Shown: positions 56,163-60,073, numbered from the stretch's first letter. The stretch: DNA of 64,000 nt from Symbiodinium natans (GCA_905221605.1 CAJNDS010000990.1:286501-350500), one strand, 5' to 3'. The notes: a model not told the origin generated them from the sequence alone. Made by a program: numbers and translations.

Positions 56163-57603
56163 GGTCTTGGGTTCAGGGTCTAGGGTCAAGGGTTTCGGGT
56201 TTCAGGGTTTAGGGCATGTCGGGTTTAGCGCGGGGCCCGGGCTTGGGCTGGGTAGGCTTTAGAATCGGTTGGGGGGTTTCCCTAAAAGCCTCAAACCCTC
56301 CTTACCGGAAATTTCAAGCCTTGGAACCGCAAGCCCACTGAAACAAAATCCCTAAACCTCAGCCCCTGATTCCTGAAACAGCCTGAGCCCTCAACCTGAA
56401 ACCCTAAACCCTAAACCCTAAACCCTAAACCCTAAACCCTAAACCCTAAACCCTAAACCCTAAACCCTCAACCCTCAACCCTCAACCCTCAACCCTAACC
56501 AACGGGGCCTCTGCCCTCGAGCATGCAGCAGTAATCCTTCTTGGCGTCGCTCCAGCCCTGGGCATGTTGGCAGCTCAGAAAGGTTCTCAGGATCTCGAGG
56601 GTTTAGGGTTTGGGGTTTAGGGTTTTGGGTTTAGGGTTCAAAAAGTGTATGGTTTAGGGTTTAGGGTTTAGGGTTAGAAAAAGGCCTAAGCCCTGAAGCC
56701 CCTACATCCCCAAACAGCCCGATAAACCATCCTAAGCCCCTGAATCAAGCCCTTGAAACCGCCCAAGTCGCAAAGCCCTCAATTCCCGATTTTGGGGGGT
56801 CGGGATCGAGCCAGGAACCCCACAAATTTGAGATTTAAGAGGTTGGGAGCTCCCCGGGGGCGGCGGGCTTGAGGCTTAAGGTTCATGACGTTCGGGCTTC
56901 AAGGCCTATGTGGTGGCTTTGAGGCTTAGTGCCTAGGAGTTTCAAGGCGATGCAGCCAGGAAGCAACCACAATGCACTGGGCTTGCCGAAACTGAAAGGA
57001 CATGACCAGTGGATGTAAACCCTAAACCCAACCACCCCCTCCCCTCCCCCTCCAGAGAAAAGCCAGGGCCAATGAGGGCGGCGAGCCCCTCTACCCTCCA
57101 AATTTAAATCACGAACCCTAAGCCACTAAACCCAAATTTTCCTGCAGTAATCGGGTTCCCTTCGCCCCTCGAAACCCTGGATCCTAGCAGGATGAAGGCG
57201 GGCCTTCTGCCAGTTCCAGTACCCAGCCTGTGCCAGGACGCGCGACGCGGCTGGGAAATATGGGGGTTTGTGGGAAAGGCTGACGGATTCAGGGTCTAAG
57301 CCACTAGGGCAACTAGGGCCAGTAGGGTTTGGGGTCTGGTAGCCTGATAATCTCATGAATCACAAGGCAAGAGGCCAGTGCCTCCCAGACCCGCAAAACC
57401 GGAACTCTTAGCCCAGGCTTTAGGCTTGAGGGCCCAAAACCCTTCCAAACCTGGGCCTAGAACCCGAAAACCCTAAAACCCTGAACCCAACCCTTGAGAG
57501 ACAACCCTTCCAACTTCACGTCCTATGCAGCGAAGAAGGGCCTCGCAGTCGTAGGCCCTCCCAACGCTGGGCGCCATGCCCGGCTGCATGGGCGAGCGTA
57601 GAT
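25591..57603 (-). CDS. Multi-exon gene for a Trp/Cys-rich tandem-repeat protein (35 exons, ends unresolved)
   Basis: I joined 35 short exons that all encode pieces of one repeat. Half A is P-[F/Y]-D-C-x-A-G-x-x-N-W; half B is G-W-S-x-x-K-K-x-[W/F/Y]-C-C-x5-G-C; modules are joined by T/S/P-rich linkers. The model gives about 618 codons and about 17 C-C motifs, and all 34 exon junctions are in phase. All introns end in AG, with G as the next exon base in 32 of 34. Donors in the model are 21 GC, 9 GT and 4 GA. I recall similar modules in predicted dinoflagellate proteins but know no assigned function or family name. Four cysteines per module suggest a disulfide-rich secreted or surface protein (inference). 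The 5' and 3' terminal exons, start and stop were not identified. Donor choice was guided by repeat alignment, so single boundaries may shift by a few bases. Confidence 0.8.
26155..26680. repeat. TATG/CATG/TACG microsatellite
   Basis: Mixed (TATG), (CATG), (TACG) and (TATATG) runs ending in a 100-bp (TATG) block. It explains all the M-Y-V-C and H-T-Y-I open frames, including the 307-codon one on the minus strand. Confidence 0.95.
26752..26783 (-). CDS. Exon 34: SPYDWSQDQK
   Basis: A 32-nt exon reading SPYDWSQDQK after GC. Joins exon 33 as C-F-T-G-S-P-Y-D-W-S and exon 35 as Q-D-Q-K-D-W-C-C, so half A and half B are fused with one Trp missing. CACCAG acceptor; GA donor (GACGAT), while exon 35 starts GACTGG. 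Confidence 0.75.
27045..27094 (-). CDS. Exon 33: half B end and half A start
   Basis: Reads FCCHRYGIGCPFKCFT. CCGAG acceptor followed by G; GC donor after one base. The intron before it is about 2.3 kb and contains open but apparently unused segments on both strands. Confidence 0.75.
29369..29446 (-). CDS. Exon 32: half B (WSLPKKAWCC)
   Basis: Reads WSLPKKAWCCEKSHKGC then ELPGWQIR. GCAGAG acceptor followed by G; GT donor (GTAACC) leaving two bases. In phase with exon 33, giving G-W-Q-I-R-S-F-C-C, a second shortened unit with no half A, like the exon 6/7 join. Confidence 0.85.
29993..30064 (-). CDS. Exon 31: half B end and half A
   Basis: Reads CCAHYERACDPFDCEEG then LDHWKT. GCAAG acceptor followed by G; GC donor leaving AT, completed to Met by exon 32. 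No separate linker: A-C-D-P-F-D-C runs directly from half B into half A, as in exon 22. Confidence 0.9.
30494..30558 (-). CDS. Exon 30: half A and half B start
   Basis: Reads APFQCFSNYDHWEHW then SPPKKH, ending two bases into a Trp codon. The W-x-x-W gap is one residue short of the norm. TCGAG acceptor; GA donor. Without splicing the frame reads W-T-P-G-K instead of W-C-C. Confidence 0.85.
30600..30709. mobile_element. Dispersed element family 3
   Basis: Shares about 100 bases with 40908-41015: AACAAGGGTGCCCTTTTTGG, then GGGTTTATAAGGGAACCTAA, then CTGGGTCCTAG. Weak terminal inversion (ACCCAAGAG / CTCTGGGT). Confidence 0.65.
31194..31232 (-). CDS. Exon 29: half B end and TTT linker
   Basis: Reads ARIGQGCPVTTTS, phase 0 at both ends. 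GCCAAG acceptor; GC donor. It joins exon 30 as T-T-T-S-A-P-F-Q-C. The intron on its 5' side is about 1.25 kb. Confidence 0.8.
32337..32450. repeat. TTCAGGG variant array
   Basis: About 15 TTCAGGG units following TTTAGGG units, inside the intron between exons 28 and 29. Confidence 0.95.
32480..32525 (-). CDS. Exon 28: half A end and half B (NWEAKWPTAKKQFCC)
   Basis: Reads NWEAKWPTAKKQFCC. GGAAG acceptor followed by G; GC donor immediately after C-C. Exon 29 starts with GCG, giving C-C-A-R-I-G-Q-G-C. The TTCAGGG variant array (about 32340-32448) lies in the following intron. Confidence 0.85.
33111..33175 (-). CDS. Exon 27: basic linker and half A (VECPTGSG)
   Basis: Reads GRRTLNPKPATAS then VECPTGSG. 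Chosen because it fills the phase gap between exons 26 and 28 and supplies the Cys and Gly of half A. V-E-C replaces P-F-D-C, so it is diverged. GCCCCAG acceptor, GC donor. One of the less certain members. Confidence 0.55.
33617..33695 (-). CDS. Exon 26: half A end and complete half B
   Basis: Reads FSNWDTGWSVQKKHWCC then HHKSRGCHL. The longest uninterrupted stretch of module in the gene. TGCAAG acceptor followed by G; GC donor at phase 0. A pyrimidine/purine run follows on the left. Confidence 0.9.
34424..34474 (-). CDS. Exon 25: half B end, linker, half A start
   Basis: Reads RGCPPSTTPVPFDCDA, ending two bases into a Gly codon completed by exon 26: D-C-D-A-G-F-S-N-W. ATCCCAG acceptor followed by G; GC donor. 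This is the most canonical linker in the gene. Confidence 0.9.
34726..34748 (-). CDS. Exon 24: 23-nt micro-exon (AWCCEKT)
   Basis: Reads AWCCEKT plus 2 nt. It follows a pyrimidine-rich stretch ending GCGGAG; GC donor. With exons 23 and 25 it gives S-K-K-A-W-C-C-E-K-T-Q-R-G-C. The frame stays open downstream to a GTGTAGG donor, a possible alternative end that would lose the G-C. Confidence 0.8.
34789..34932. mobile_element. Inverted-repeat element family 1
   Basis: 144 bp with matching ends and an internal duplication of the GGGATTATAAT/GTACTATAAT core. Flanks GGCCATGT and AGCAATGT match at 6 of 8. Lies 40 bases upstream of exon 24. Confidence 0.8.
35401..35450 (-). CDS. Exon 23: half A and half B start
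   Basis: Reads NANYMSWQYTWSMSKK after GC that completes Cys. ACCGAG acceptor; GC donor in phase 0. An inverted-repeat element (35478-35603) lies just upstream, so the branch point and polypyrimidine region of this intron lie in or next to that insertion. Confidence 0.85.
35478..35603. mobile_element. Inverted-repeat element just upstream of exon 23
   Basis: Left GGGCCCCAAAAAAGCACATA, right end reverse-complements to GGGGCCCAAAAAGGACTAAA; inside are two TAGGGATATCCC palindromes. No second copy in the window. Confidence 0.65.
35603..36220 (-). pseudogene. Decayed coding-like region inside the intron between exons 22 and 23
   Basis: Open minus segments separated by stops and frame shifts, for example LHWDPGLSEILCKEVAVQLA near 35780 and NVVKLFFMDVKAAPLSLQAP near 36180. 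It lies in an intron of the repeat gene and is cut on its right by the 8-bp-TSD element at 36224. It may be a fossil of a mobile element or an inserted gene piece; not recognised. The plus strand is also partly open, so the strand is uncertain. Confidence 0.3.
36224..36327. mobile_element. Inverted-repeat element family 1
   Basis: 104 bp; ends TTGGGATGTACCCCCTT and its complement; flanks GGCATGCT and AGCATGCT match at 7 of 8. Lies in the intron between exons 22 and 23. Confidence 0.85.
36574..36609 (-). CDS. Exon 22: half B end and half A start (VHHNRACDPYD)
   Basis: Starts with GC completing Cys, reads VHHNRACDPYD and ends one base into the next Cys codon. C-C-V-H-H-N-R-A-C has the usual gap, with Ala replacing Gly. 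CCGAG acceptor; GT donor. The following intron holds an 8-bp-TSD element (36224-36327), a decayed open region and another inverted-repeat element. Confidence 0.85.
37009..37040 (-). CDS. Exon 21: half B (GWATSKKRWC)
   Basis: A 32-nt exon reading GWATSKKRWC and ending one base into the second Cys codon; exon 22 supplies GC. GGCCAG acceptor followed by G; GT donor. The C-C pair is therefore split by an intron. Confidence 0.85.
38067..38117 (-). CDS. Exon 20: linker and half A (PFDCNFDIENWE)
   Basis: Reads LTSDPFDCNFDIENWE. The GT donor leaves AA, completed by the first G of exon 21 to Lys: N-W-E-K-G-W-A. CCCTAAA-type sequence lies left; a TTTAGGG array starts about 30 bases right. Confidence 0.9.
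38426..38473 (-). CDS. Exon 19: half B (KKRWCCDRFGKGC)
   Basis: Reads KKRWCCDRFGKGCPK. GCCCAG acceptor followed by G; GC donor (GCTGCC) leaving GA. Exon 20 begins GCTGACC, so GCTG is present on both sides of the intron. The joined linker reads C-P-K-E-L-T-S-D-P-F-D-C. Confidence 0.9.
39048..39090 (-). CDS. Exon 18: half A into half B (YAGIDNWEKGWSD)
   Basis: Reads YAGIDNWEKGWSD, spanning the A/B border without an intron. ACGAG acceptor followed by GC; GA donor leaving GG, completed by the G of exon 19 to give G-W-S-D-G-K-K-R-W-C-C. Confidence 0.85.
40062..40131 (-). CDS. Exon 17: half B end, TTTT linker, half A start
   Basis: Reads AWCCEHYERGC, then EVATTTTEVPYD, ending one base into the Cys codon. 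GTGAG acceptor; GC donor. Exon 18 supplies the other two bases of Cys, giving P-Y-D-C-Y-A-G-I-D-N-W. A TTTAGGG array begins 15 bases to the right. Confidence 0.9.
40146..40267. repeat. TTTAGGG array at the 3' side of the intron before exon 17
   Basis: TTTAGGG/TTTGGGG units on the plus strand, so CCCUAAA in the minus-strand transcript just before exon 17. Confidence 0.95.
40908..41015. mobile_element. Dispersed element family 3
   Basis: Second copy of the 30600 element, inside the intron between exons 16 and 17. AGTAACCTAGGAATAACAAG start and GTCTGGGTCCTAG end. Confidence 0.65.
41228..41262 (-). CDS. Exon 16: half B start (GWSKPKK)
   Basis: Reads RAHLGWSKPKK after a GACAG acceptor (next base A, one of two exceptions to AG-G). 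The GC donor starts GCCTGG, and exon 17 also begins GCCTGG, so the same bases sit at both intron ends. Read through without splicing, the frame gives A-W-K-A-R instead of A-W-C-C. Confidence 0.8.
42644..42687 (-). CDS. Exon 15: half B end, linker, start of half A
   Basis: Reads GCVVTTSMPYDCFA. Acceptor GCCAG-G. The model donor is GC after one base of the next codon. The long open frame that continues left of this point (to about 42306) is treated as intron. Phase joins exon 16, giving C-F-A-E-R-A-H-L-G-W-S, a half A that has lost its N-W. Confidence 0.7.
43307..43356 (-). CDS. Exon 14: half B (ESWSTLKQQFCC)
   Basis: Reads ESWSTLKQQFCCERYS. Acceptor ACCAG-G. The GT donor leaves CG, which with the first G of exon 15 makes Arg: C-C-E-R-Y-S-R-G-C. 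The frame continues open past the donor, but the continuation (A-W-P-V-F-P) does not fit the module. Confidence 0.85.
44191..44249 (-). CDS. Exon 13: Thr linker and half A
   Basis: Reads QTTTNPDPYDCSNNVGNWE. Acceptor AACCAG followed by GT (2-nt start). The donor is GA after the Glu codon in phase 0, which then joins E-S-W-S of exon 14 to give N-W-E-E-S-W-S. A TTTAGGG array starts just right of the exon. Confidence 0.85.
45347..45401 (-). CDS. Exon 12: half B (VGWAHAKKLWCC)
   Basis: Reads VGWAHAKKLWCCQECARH. GGAAG acceptor followed by G; GT donor leaving one base. Joined to exon 13 it gives C-C-Q-E-C-A-R-H-S-Q-T-T-T, so the usual closing G-C is replaced and an extra Cys sits inside the gap: a diverged unit. 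Confidence 0.85.
45784..45845 (-). CDS. Exon 11: half B end, linker, half A
   Basis: Reads GCVVSTTERFDC then HAGLDDWE. The acceptor is AACCAG followed by GC. The model uses a GC donor directly after the Glu codon; a downstream GT (GTGCATGG) also exists but would spoil both phase and repeat spacing with exon 12. Confidence 0.85.
45960..46039. mobile_element. Inverted-repeat element in the intron between exons 10 and 11
   Basis: AAGAACCCCAAGAAAT at the left against TTTCTTGGGGAGTTCTT at the right. A partial tandem copy (CCCAAGAAATTGCAT ... CTTGTAGGGAAC) lies just left at 45897-45940. Confidence 0.6.
46307..46355 (-). CDS. Exon 10: half B (ESWSLDKQAFCC)
   Basis: Reads ESWSLDKQAFCCESRA. Acceptor GCGCAG-G. 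The GC donor leaves one base, which with GC of exon 11 makes Arg, so C-C-E-S-R-A-R-G-C has the normal five-residue gap. The intron to exon 11 is about 460 nt and shows TTTAGGG-like sequence near its 5' side and CCCTAAA at its 3' side. Confidence 0.85.
46945..47010 (-). CDS. Exon 9: half B end and half A
   Basis: Reads EFKVGCEEHGQFDC followed by DAGFKNWK. With exon 8 it completes C-C-Q-E-F-K-V-G-C (five residues between C-C and G-C). Phase 0 at both ends; acceptor TCCAG-G, donor GC. TTTAGGG-type sequence lies immediately left and right of the surrounding segment. Confidence 0.85.
47205..47410. repeat. G-tract with scattered T
   Basis: About 205 bases almost entirely G with single T/A interruptions, inside the intron between exons 8 and 9. 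On the transcript strand it is a C-tract. Its length in the assembly may not be exact. Confidence 0.9.
47443..47544. mobile_element. Inverted-repeat element family 1, perfect 8-bp target duplication
   Basis: 102 bp; ends TTGGGATGTTCCCCCC and GGGGGGACATCCCAA; flanked on both sides by TGTTTAGG (8 of 8). Target duplication of this length is typical of hAT-type transposition (established knowledge); the link is inferred. Confidence 0.85.
48019..48074 (-). CDS. Exon 8: half A end and half B (LKRWHKGWSPQKKDWCCQ)
   Basis: Reads LKRWHKGWSPQKKDWCCQ with no frame break: the Trp pair, the K-K and the C-C motif all lie in one exon. The CCAAG acceptor is followed by GT. The GC donor follows the codon after C-C, and exon 9 supplies the rest of the C-C-x5-G-C spacing. 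Confidence 0.85.
49064..49164. mobile_element. Inverted-repeat element family 2
   Basis: TAGGGGCCTGAATAGTTGGA at the left, CAATTATTCCGACTCCTCTA at the right; internal GTATAATTACAAAGGGACCA shared with the other copies. Confidence 0.75.
49265..49354 (-). CDS. Exon 7: half B end, linker, start of half A
   Basis: Reads ASNRKAYCCSTMHIGC, then GSSLTTVPFDCTA. It starts with 2 nt (AA) after CCCAG, in phase with exon 6. Joining gives P-W-E-A-S-N-R-K-A-Y-C-C, a shortened unit that lacks half A. A GT donor after one base of the Gly codon joins exon 8 to make C-T-A-G-L-K-R-W. Confidence 0.8.
50729..51326. repeat. Composite block bounded by ATATATGGTTCAGC inverted repeats
   Basis: TATATATGGTTCAGC at the left and GCTGAACCATATAT at the right enclose C- and G-tracts, CCCTAAA arrays and two direct copies of AACCAACCCCCAACCACACC with a G-tract and ATCATCTTAGTACCCCATCC (starting near 50993 and 51171). 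Confidence 0.75.
51361..51600. repeat. CCCTAAAA (8-bp) variant array
   Basis: About 27 units of the 8-bp form CCCTAAAA, the telomere type known from some green algae, homogenised as one block beside 7-bp arrays. Confidence 0.95.
51655..51737 (-). CDS. Exon 6: complete half B and proline linker
   Basis: Reads WSDKKKEWCCEFYSKGC followed by PSQDVPPGPW. Acceptor CCCCAG-G and donor GT (GTGAAG) are both textbook. It ends one base into a codon and matches the 2-nt start of exon 7. CCCTAAA and CCCTAAAA arrays lie to the left and a 120-bp TTTAGGG array to the right, making this the clearest example of the exon bracketing. Confidence 0.9.
51747..51872. repeat. TTTAGGG array beside exon 6
   Basis: About 18 perfect units starting 10 bases right of exon 6, so CCCUAAA in the transcript just before the exon. 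Confidence 0.95.
52139..52552. other. Open on both strands inside the intron between exons 5 and 6
   Basis: 122 codons open on the minus strand (e.g. SSNQDLRNSWRQVCG) and 90 on the plus strand (e.g. LPPRISQVLIAGSKNS). It must be intronic if exons 5 and 6 join as modelled; it may be a captured or fossil gene piece. Confidence 0.3.
52951..52976 (-). CDS. Exon 5: 26-nt micro-exon, half A (AAYNNWRA)
   Basis: Reads AAYNNWRA after a GGCAG acceptor. The GC donor leaves 2 nt that join the first G of exon 6 to make an Ala codon. The joined product runs P-F-D-C-E-A-A-Y-N-N-W-R-A-A-W-S, which is canonical spacing. CCCTAAA sequence lies to the left and a TTTAGGG array (53001-53145) to the right. Confidence 0.75.
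53001..53145. repeat. TTTAGGG array beside exon 5
   Basis: About 20 units in the intron just upstream (transcript sense) of the 26-nt exon 5. Confidence 0.95.
53791..54590. repeat. AT-rich repeat block, copies 1 and 2
   Basis: Two direct copies (from about 53791 and 54232) sharing TATAGAGTTTAGCGT, ATGCTTTAAGGCTTAAGGAA, GAGGGTCTAGGGTTACGTTT and TTGCAATGCCCTAAACCTTA. Copy 1 is longer. Lies inside the intron between exons 4 and 5. Confidence 0.85.
54719..54995. repeat. About 65-bp tandem repeat CAGTACTAAGCTTGTACTAC
   Basis: Four to five degenerate copies of AGCTTGTACTACAAATCAAC followed by GAAAACCCAGCC and a GCTCACGGGAACGTCGGTTC tail. Bracketed by direct repeats ACGATAATCAAGAAAAT (about 54661 and 55028), suggesting insertion as one unit. 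Confidence 0.8.
55097..55452. repeat. AT-rich repeat block, copy 3
   Basis: Third copy of the 53791 repeat, separated from copy 2 by the tandem array at 54719-54995. Confidence 0.85.
55975..56021 (-). CDS. Exon 4: end of half B, linker, start of half A
   Basis: Reads CKPHTETTSEPFDCE: the final Cys of half B, a Thr/Ser linker and the P-F-D-C of the next half A. The acceptor is ATCCAG followed by GC; the model donor is GC after the Glu codon. Phase 2-nt start, phase 0 end. The intron downstream is about 3 kb and contains the AT-rich repeat block at 53.8-55.45 kb. Confidence 0.8.
56106..56166. repeat. TTGAGGG variant array
   Basis: About eight TTGAGGG units between exons 3 and 4, facing a CCCTCAA block at 56466-56494 near exon 3: the variant is matched on both arms. 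Confidence 0.9.
56500..56557 (-). CDS. Exon 3: half B (GWSDAKKDYCC)
   Basis: Reads GWSDAKKDYCCMLEGRGPV. The acceptor is CCCAG followed by GGC TGG. The GT donor (GTTAGGG) leaves one base, which joins GC of exon 4 to make a Gly codon, giving the G-C that ends half B. A CCCTAAA/CCCTCAA array lies to the left; TTTAGGG begins soon after the exon on the right. Confidence 0.85.
57204..57227 (-). CDS. Exon 2: 24-nt micro-exon, half A (AGYWNWQK)
   Basis: Eight codons reading AGYWNWQK, preceded by CACAG and followed by a GC donor (phase 0 on both sides). It completes half A from exon 1 and leads directly into GWSDAKK of exon 3, giving N-W-Q-K-G-W-S with normal spacing. The frame also stays open downstream of the donor, so a longer exon is possible, but that would break the repeat. 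Confidence 0.7.
57542..57603 (-). CDS. Exon 1 of the model: linker and start of half A
   Basis: Begins with 2 nt completing an upstream codon, so at least one earlier exon is missing. Reads through a P/M/G linker into SVGRAYDCE, the Y-D-C of half A. The model donor is GC right after the Glu codon (phase 0). Joined to the next exon it gives the canonical Y-D-C-E-A-G-Y-W-N-W. CCCTAAA-like sequence lies to the left and TTTGGG-like sequence to the right. Confidence 0.7.
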
Positions 57604-58497
57604 CTTCGAAGCGCAGGTTGGGGGCTTGGGATTAGGGTTTGGGGACGTTTTTGGGGCTTAAGGGATGGGTCTTGGGTTTTTGGGTTGTTTCTTGAAGGGG
57701 TTTGGACGCTGAGTTTTCGGAAGCGTCCCCCAACCGTTTACCATGTTTCGTGTTTGGGGCCCCAAGAGGGCTTTAGGGTTTAGAGTTTAGGGTTCAGGGA
57801 GGTTGCTCCAAGCAGATGTCTCCACTAGCGCATACCCATTTGCCACGGGGGCAGGCACTAGAAGTCGTGCTCCAGTCCAGGCTCCGTAGCTGCTCCTTTG
57901 ATCTCGGTGCCTAACCGCAAGATCAAGCGAGTCGGATCGCCAAAATGTAATCAGGTGTGTTCTTTGGATCATTCAACTGGAACAGGATTATACAATCAAT
58001 GGTCAGAAGGGAAGCGGAAGCGTACAACTACAAAGGTGTATGCTGGAAGGATATGCTCAGTAGTCTCCTCAAACAACAAGCAATTAATTGCCCAGGGCGT
58101 CTTCACGTGCTTTAGTTCTTCGAAAACTCTTCGTATGAATATTTAACGGGATTTGTAAAGGGAGCCTCCATATTATGAAACATGTGATCTCTCTGAGAAA
58201 CATCAAGTCAACATGTGGTTTTGCGCGCACAAGACAAGCAGCAAATGCAACAGCGCCCCATGAGGAGTATGAGAGTGGTTTGACCGTTTGACTGGCATCT
58301 GCTTGCTTCCGAACTGCATACCGATCATGTCCATAGGAATCAAAACCTCCCTGTGGCCCAGCAAAAATGGGGGGTTCCGAAATTCGGGGTATCTTCTGGG
58401 GCTCCTTGTTAGCAGGGAAGCCTACTATTTGGGGGCTCTATGTATTAGGGGGCCCCTTGTTCTCGTGAACTCCCCGACTCCGCAAAGAGTATCATGA

Positions 58498-58572
58498 TCG
58501 TTCCGGGGGCTTCAAAGGGAGCATCTTCGCCCCGTGCTCCATCGACACGGTCGAGTTGAAGGAGCATTCCGG
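58498..58572 (-). CDS. Candidate exon upstream of the repeat gene
   Basis: Open minus frame ending in G-E-D-A-P-F-E-A-P-G, which resembles a half A without its Cys, after a CTCGAG acceptor. A TTTAGGG array (58593-58690) starts just to the right. It may be a 5' exon of the repeat gene; the junction to exon 1 was not resolved. Confidence 0.35.
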
Positions 58573-58825
58573 CTCGAGGGGGCTTAGAGGAGTAGGGTTT
58601 AGGGTTTAGGGTTTAGGGTTTAGGGTTTAGGGTTTAGGGTTTAGGGTTGAGGGTTGAGGGTTTAGGGTTTAGGGTTTAGGGTTTAGGGTATGGGGCTTGG
58701 GGTTCAGGGTTTAGGGTCAAGTTGTCTGATGCCCCAAACCCCTTACACGTACACCCCGCTAGAACCCTAAAACCTTTAATTCCTAAAAGCCCTAACACCC
58801 TAAAACCCTAAACCCCCCCCTTCAG

Positions 58826-58884
58826 GCAAGGGGCCGGTCGCAGCAGGCGCCTGCGGACCGTAGGCGAAGGCCGGAAGGCGAGCC
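58826..58884 (+). CDS. Candidate plus-strand exon
   Basis: Best-looking acceptor in the right part (CCCCCCCTTCAG-G) and a GTAGGT donor; reads QGAGRSRRLRTVGEGRKAS. On the minus strand a C-C motif is also open, so the strand is not settled. Confidence 0.35.
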
Positions 58885-59030
58885 GTAGGTCATTGGACCG
58901 GAAGGTCCACGTGGCAATCGAAAAGGCCACTCCCAATCAGTATAATGATAGCCCTAAACCCAGGGCCCTTGGCCACCGAGAAGCCTTGCGATCCTTTTGA
59001 CAGTAAGTGTTGGGGCTTAAATTTCTGGCT

Positions 59031-59590
59031 CTGGGACCTTTAAATTAGGGATTTTGACTCTAAATTAAGGGTTTGGACCCTAAATAAAGGGTTTCGGACC
59101 CAAAATTAAGGGATTGCGCCTTAAAACAAGGACTTGGAGGGCCTAAACTATAAATTAGGGTTTCTGAGGCCTAAATTAAGGATTTTAACCCTAAATTAAG
59201 GGTTTGGACCCTAAATTAAGGGTTTCGGATCCAAAAGTAAGGGATTGACTTAAATTAAGGATTTGGAAGGCCGAAACTTTAAAACTAAGGTTTTTGAACC
59301 CTAATTAAGGATTTTGACCCTAAATTAAGGGTTTGGACCTTATCTCGGACTTTGGAGAGCCGAAACTTTCAAAGTAAGTTTTTTTAACTGTAATTAAGGA
59401 ATCTTGAACCCGACATTAAGGATGATCCTAAATTAAGTGTTTGGGCCCGAAATTAAGGGTTTCGGACCCTAAATTAAGGGATTGCGCATGGGTCCCCGCC
59501 CTATCATTCGTAGGAAAGCCCCTCCCCCCCCGATTCCAGGGCATTCTAAAATTTAAGGATTTGGACCCTAAATTAAGGGTTGGGGCCTGA
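59031..59590. repeat. CCTAAATTAAGGGTTTGGA repeat
   Basis: About 25 degenerate units of 18-20 bases built on CCTAAATTAAGGG, i.e. two telomere-like halves facing each other around TTAA. Not matched by any open frame. Confidence 0.85.
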
Positions 59591-59882
59591 AATTGAGGAT
59601 TTGAAATGTGCTCCCCCCTTGCTAAGGGGGTTGGGGGGTAGATAGCCCCCCTTGCTAGGGGGTTGGGGGGTAGATATGACCCTAAACCCGGCCAAGGTTT
59701 GTAATTTGGGTTGGGAGGGTGGGACTTCGGCTCCTGCGCCGACCCCCCTTCCACATGGGGGGGGGGGGCGGGGTCTAGGCGCACTCGCATGGCAAACCCT
59801 AGACCCTAAACCCTAAACCCTAAACCCTAAGCCAGAAACCCTAACCCCTAAACCTTAAACCCAGAGTCGCCACCCTAAGGAG

Positions 59883-59976
59883 CTCTGAACTTCACATCGC
59901 CAAGCGGCAGCTGCCCCGGAAGGGCGAGTGGTGCGTCCGCATCTTCCCGATGGACATGTACAGCCTTGTTCTGACA
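59883..59976 (+). CDS. Candidate plus-strand exon, 31 codons
   Basis: Open from GGAG to a GT that runs straight into TTTAGGG; reads SELHIAKRQLPRKGEWC then VRIFPMDMYSLVLT. Charged/hydrophobic alternation is strongly protein-like. CCCTAAA array on the left. No family recognised. Confidence 0.45.
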
Positions 59977-60073
59977 GTTTAGGGTGTAGGGTTTAGGGTT
60001 TATTGTTTAGGGTCTAGGGCATCAGGTCTGAAGGGTTCGGGTCCCAGCCAAGGCTTTCTAGGATCTACGCGAG

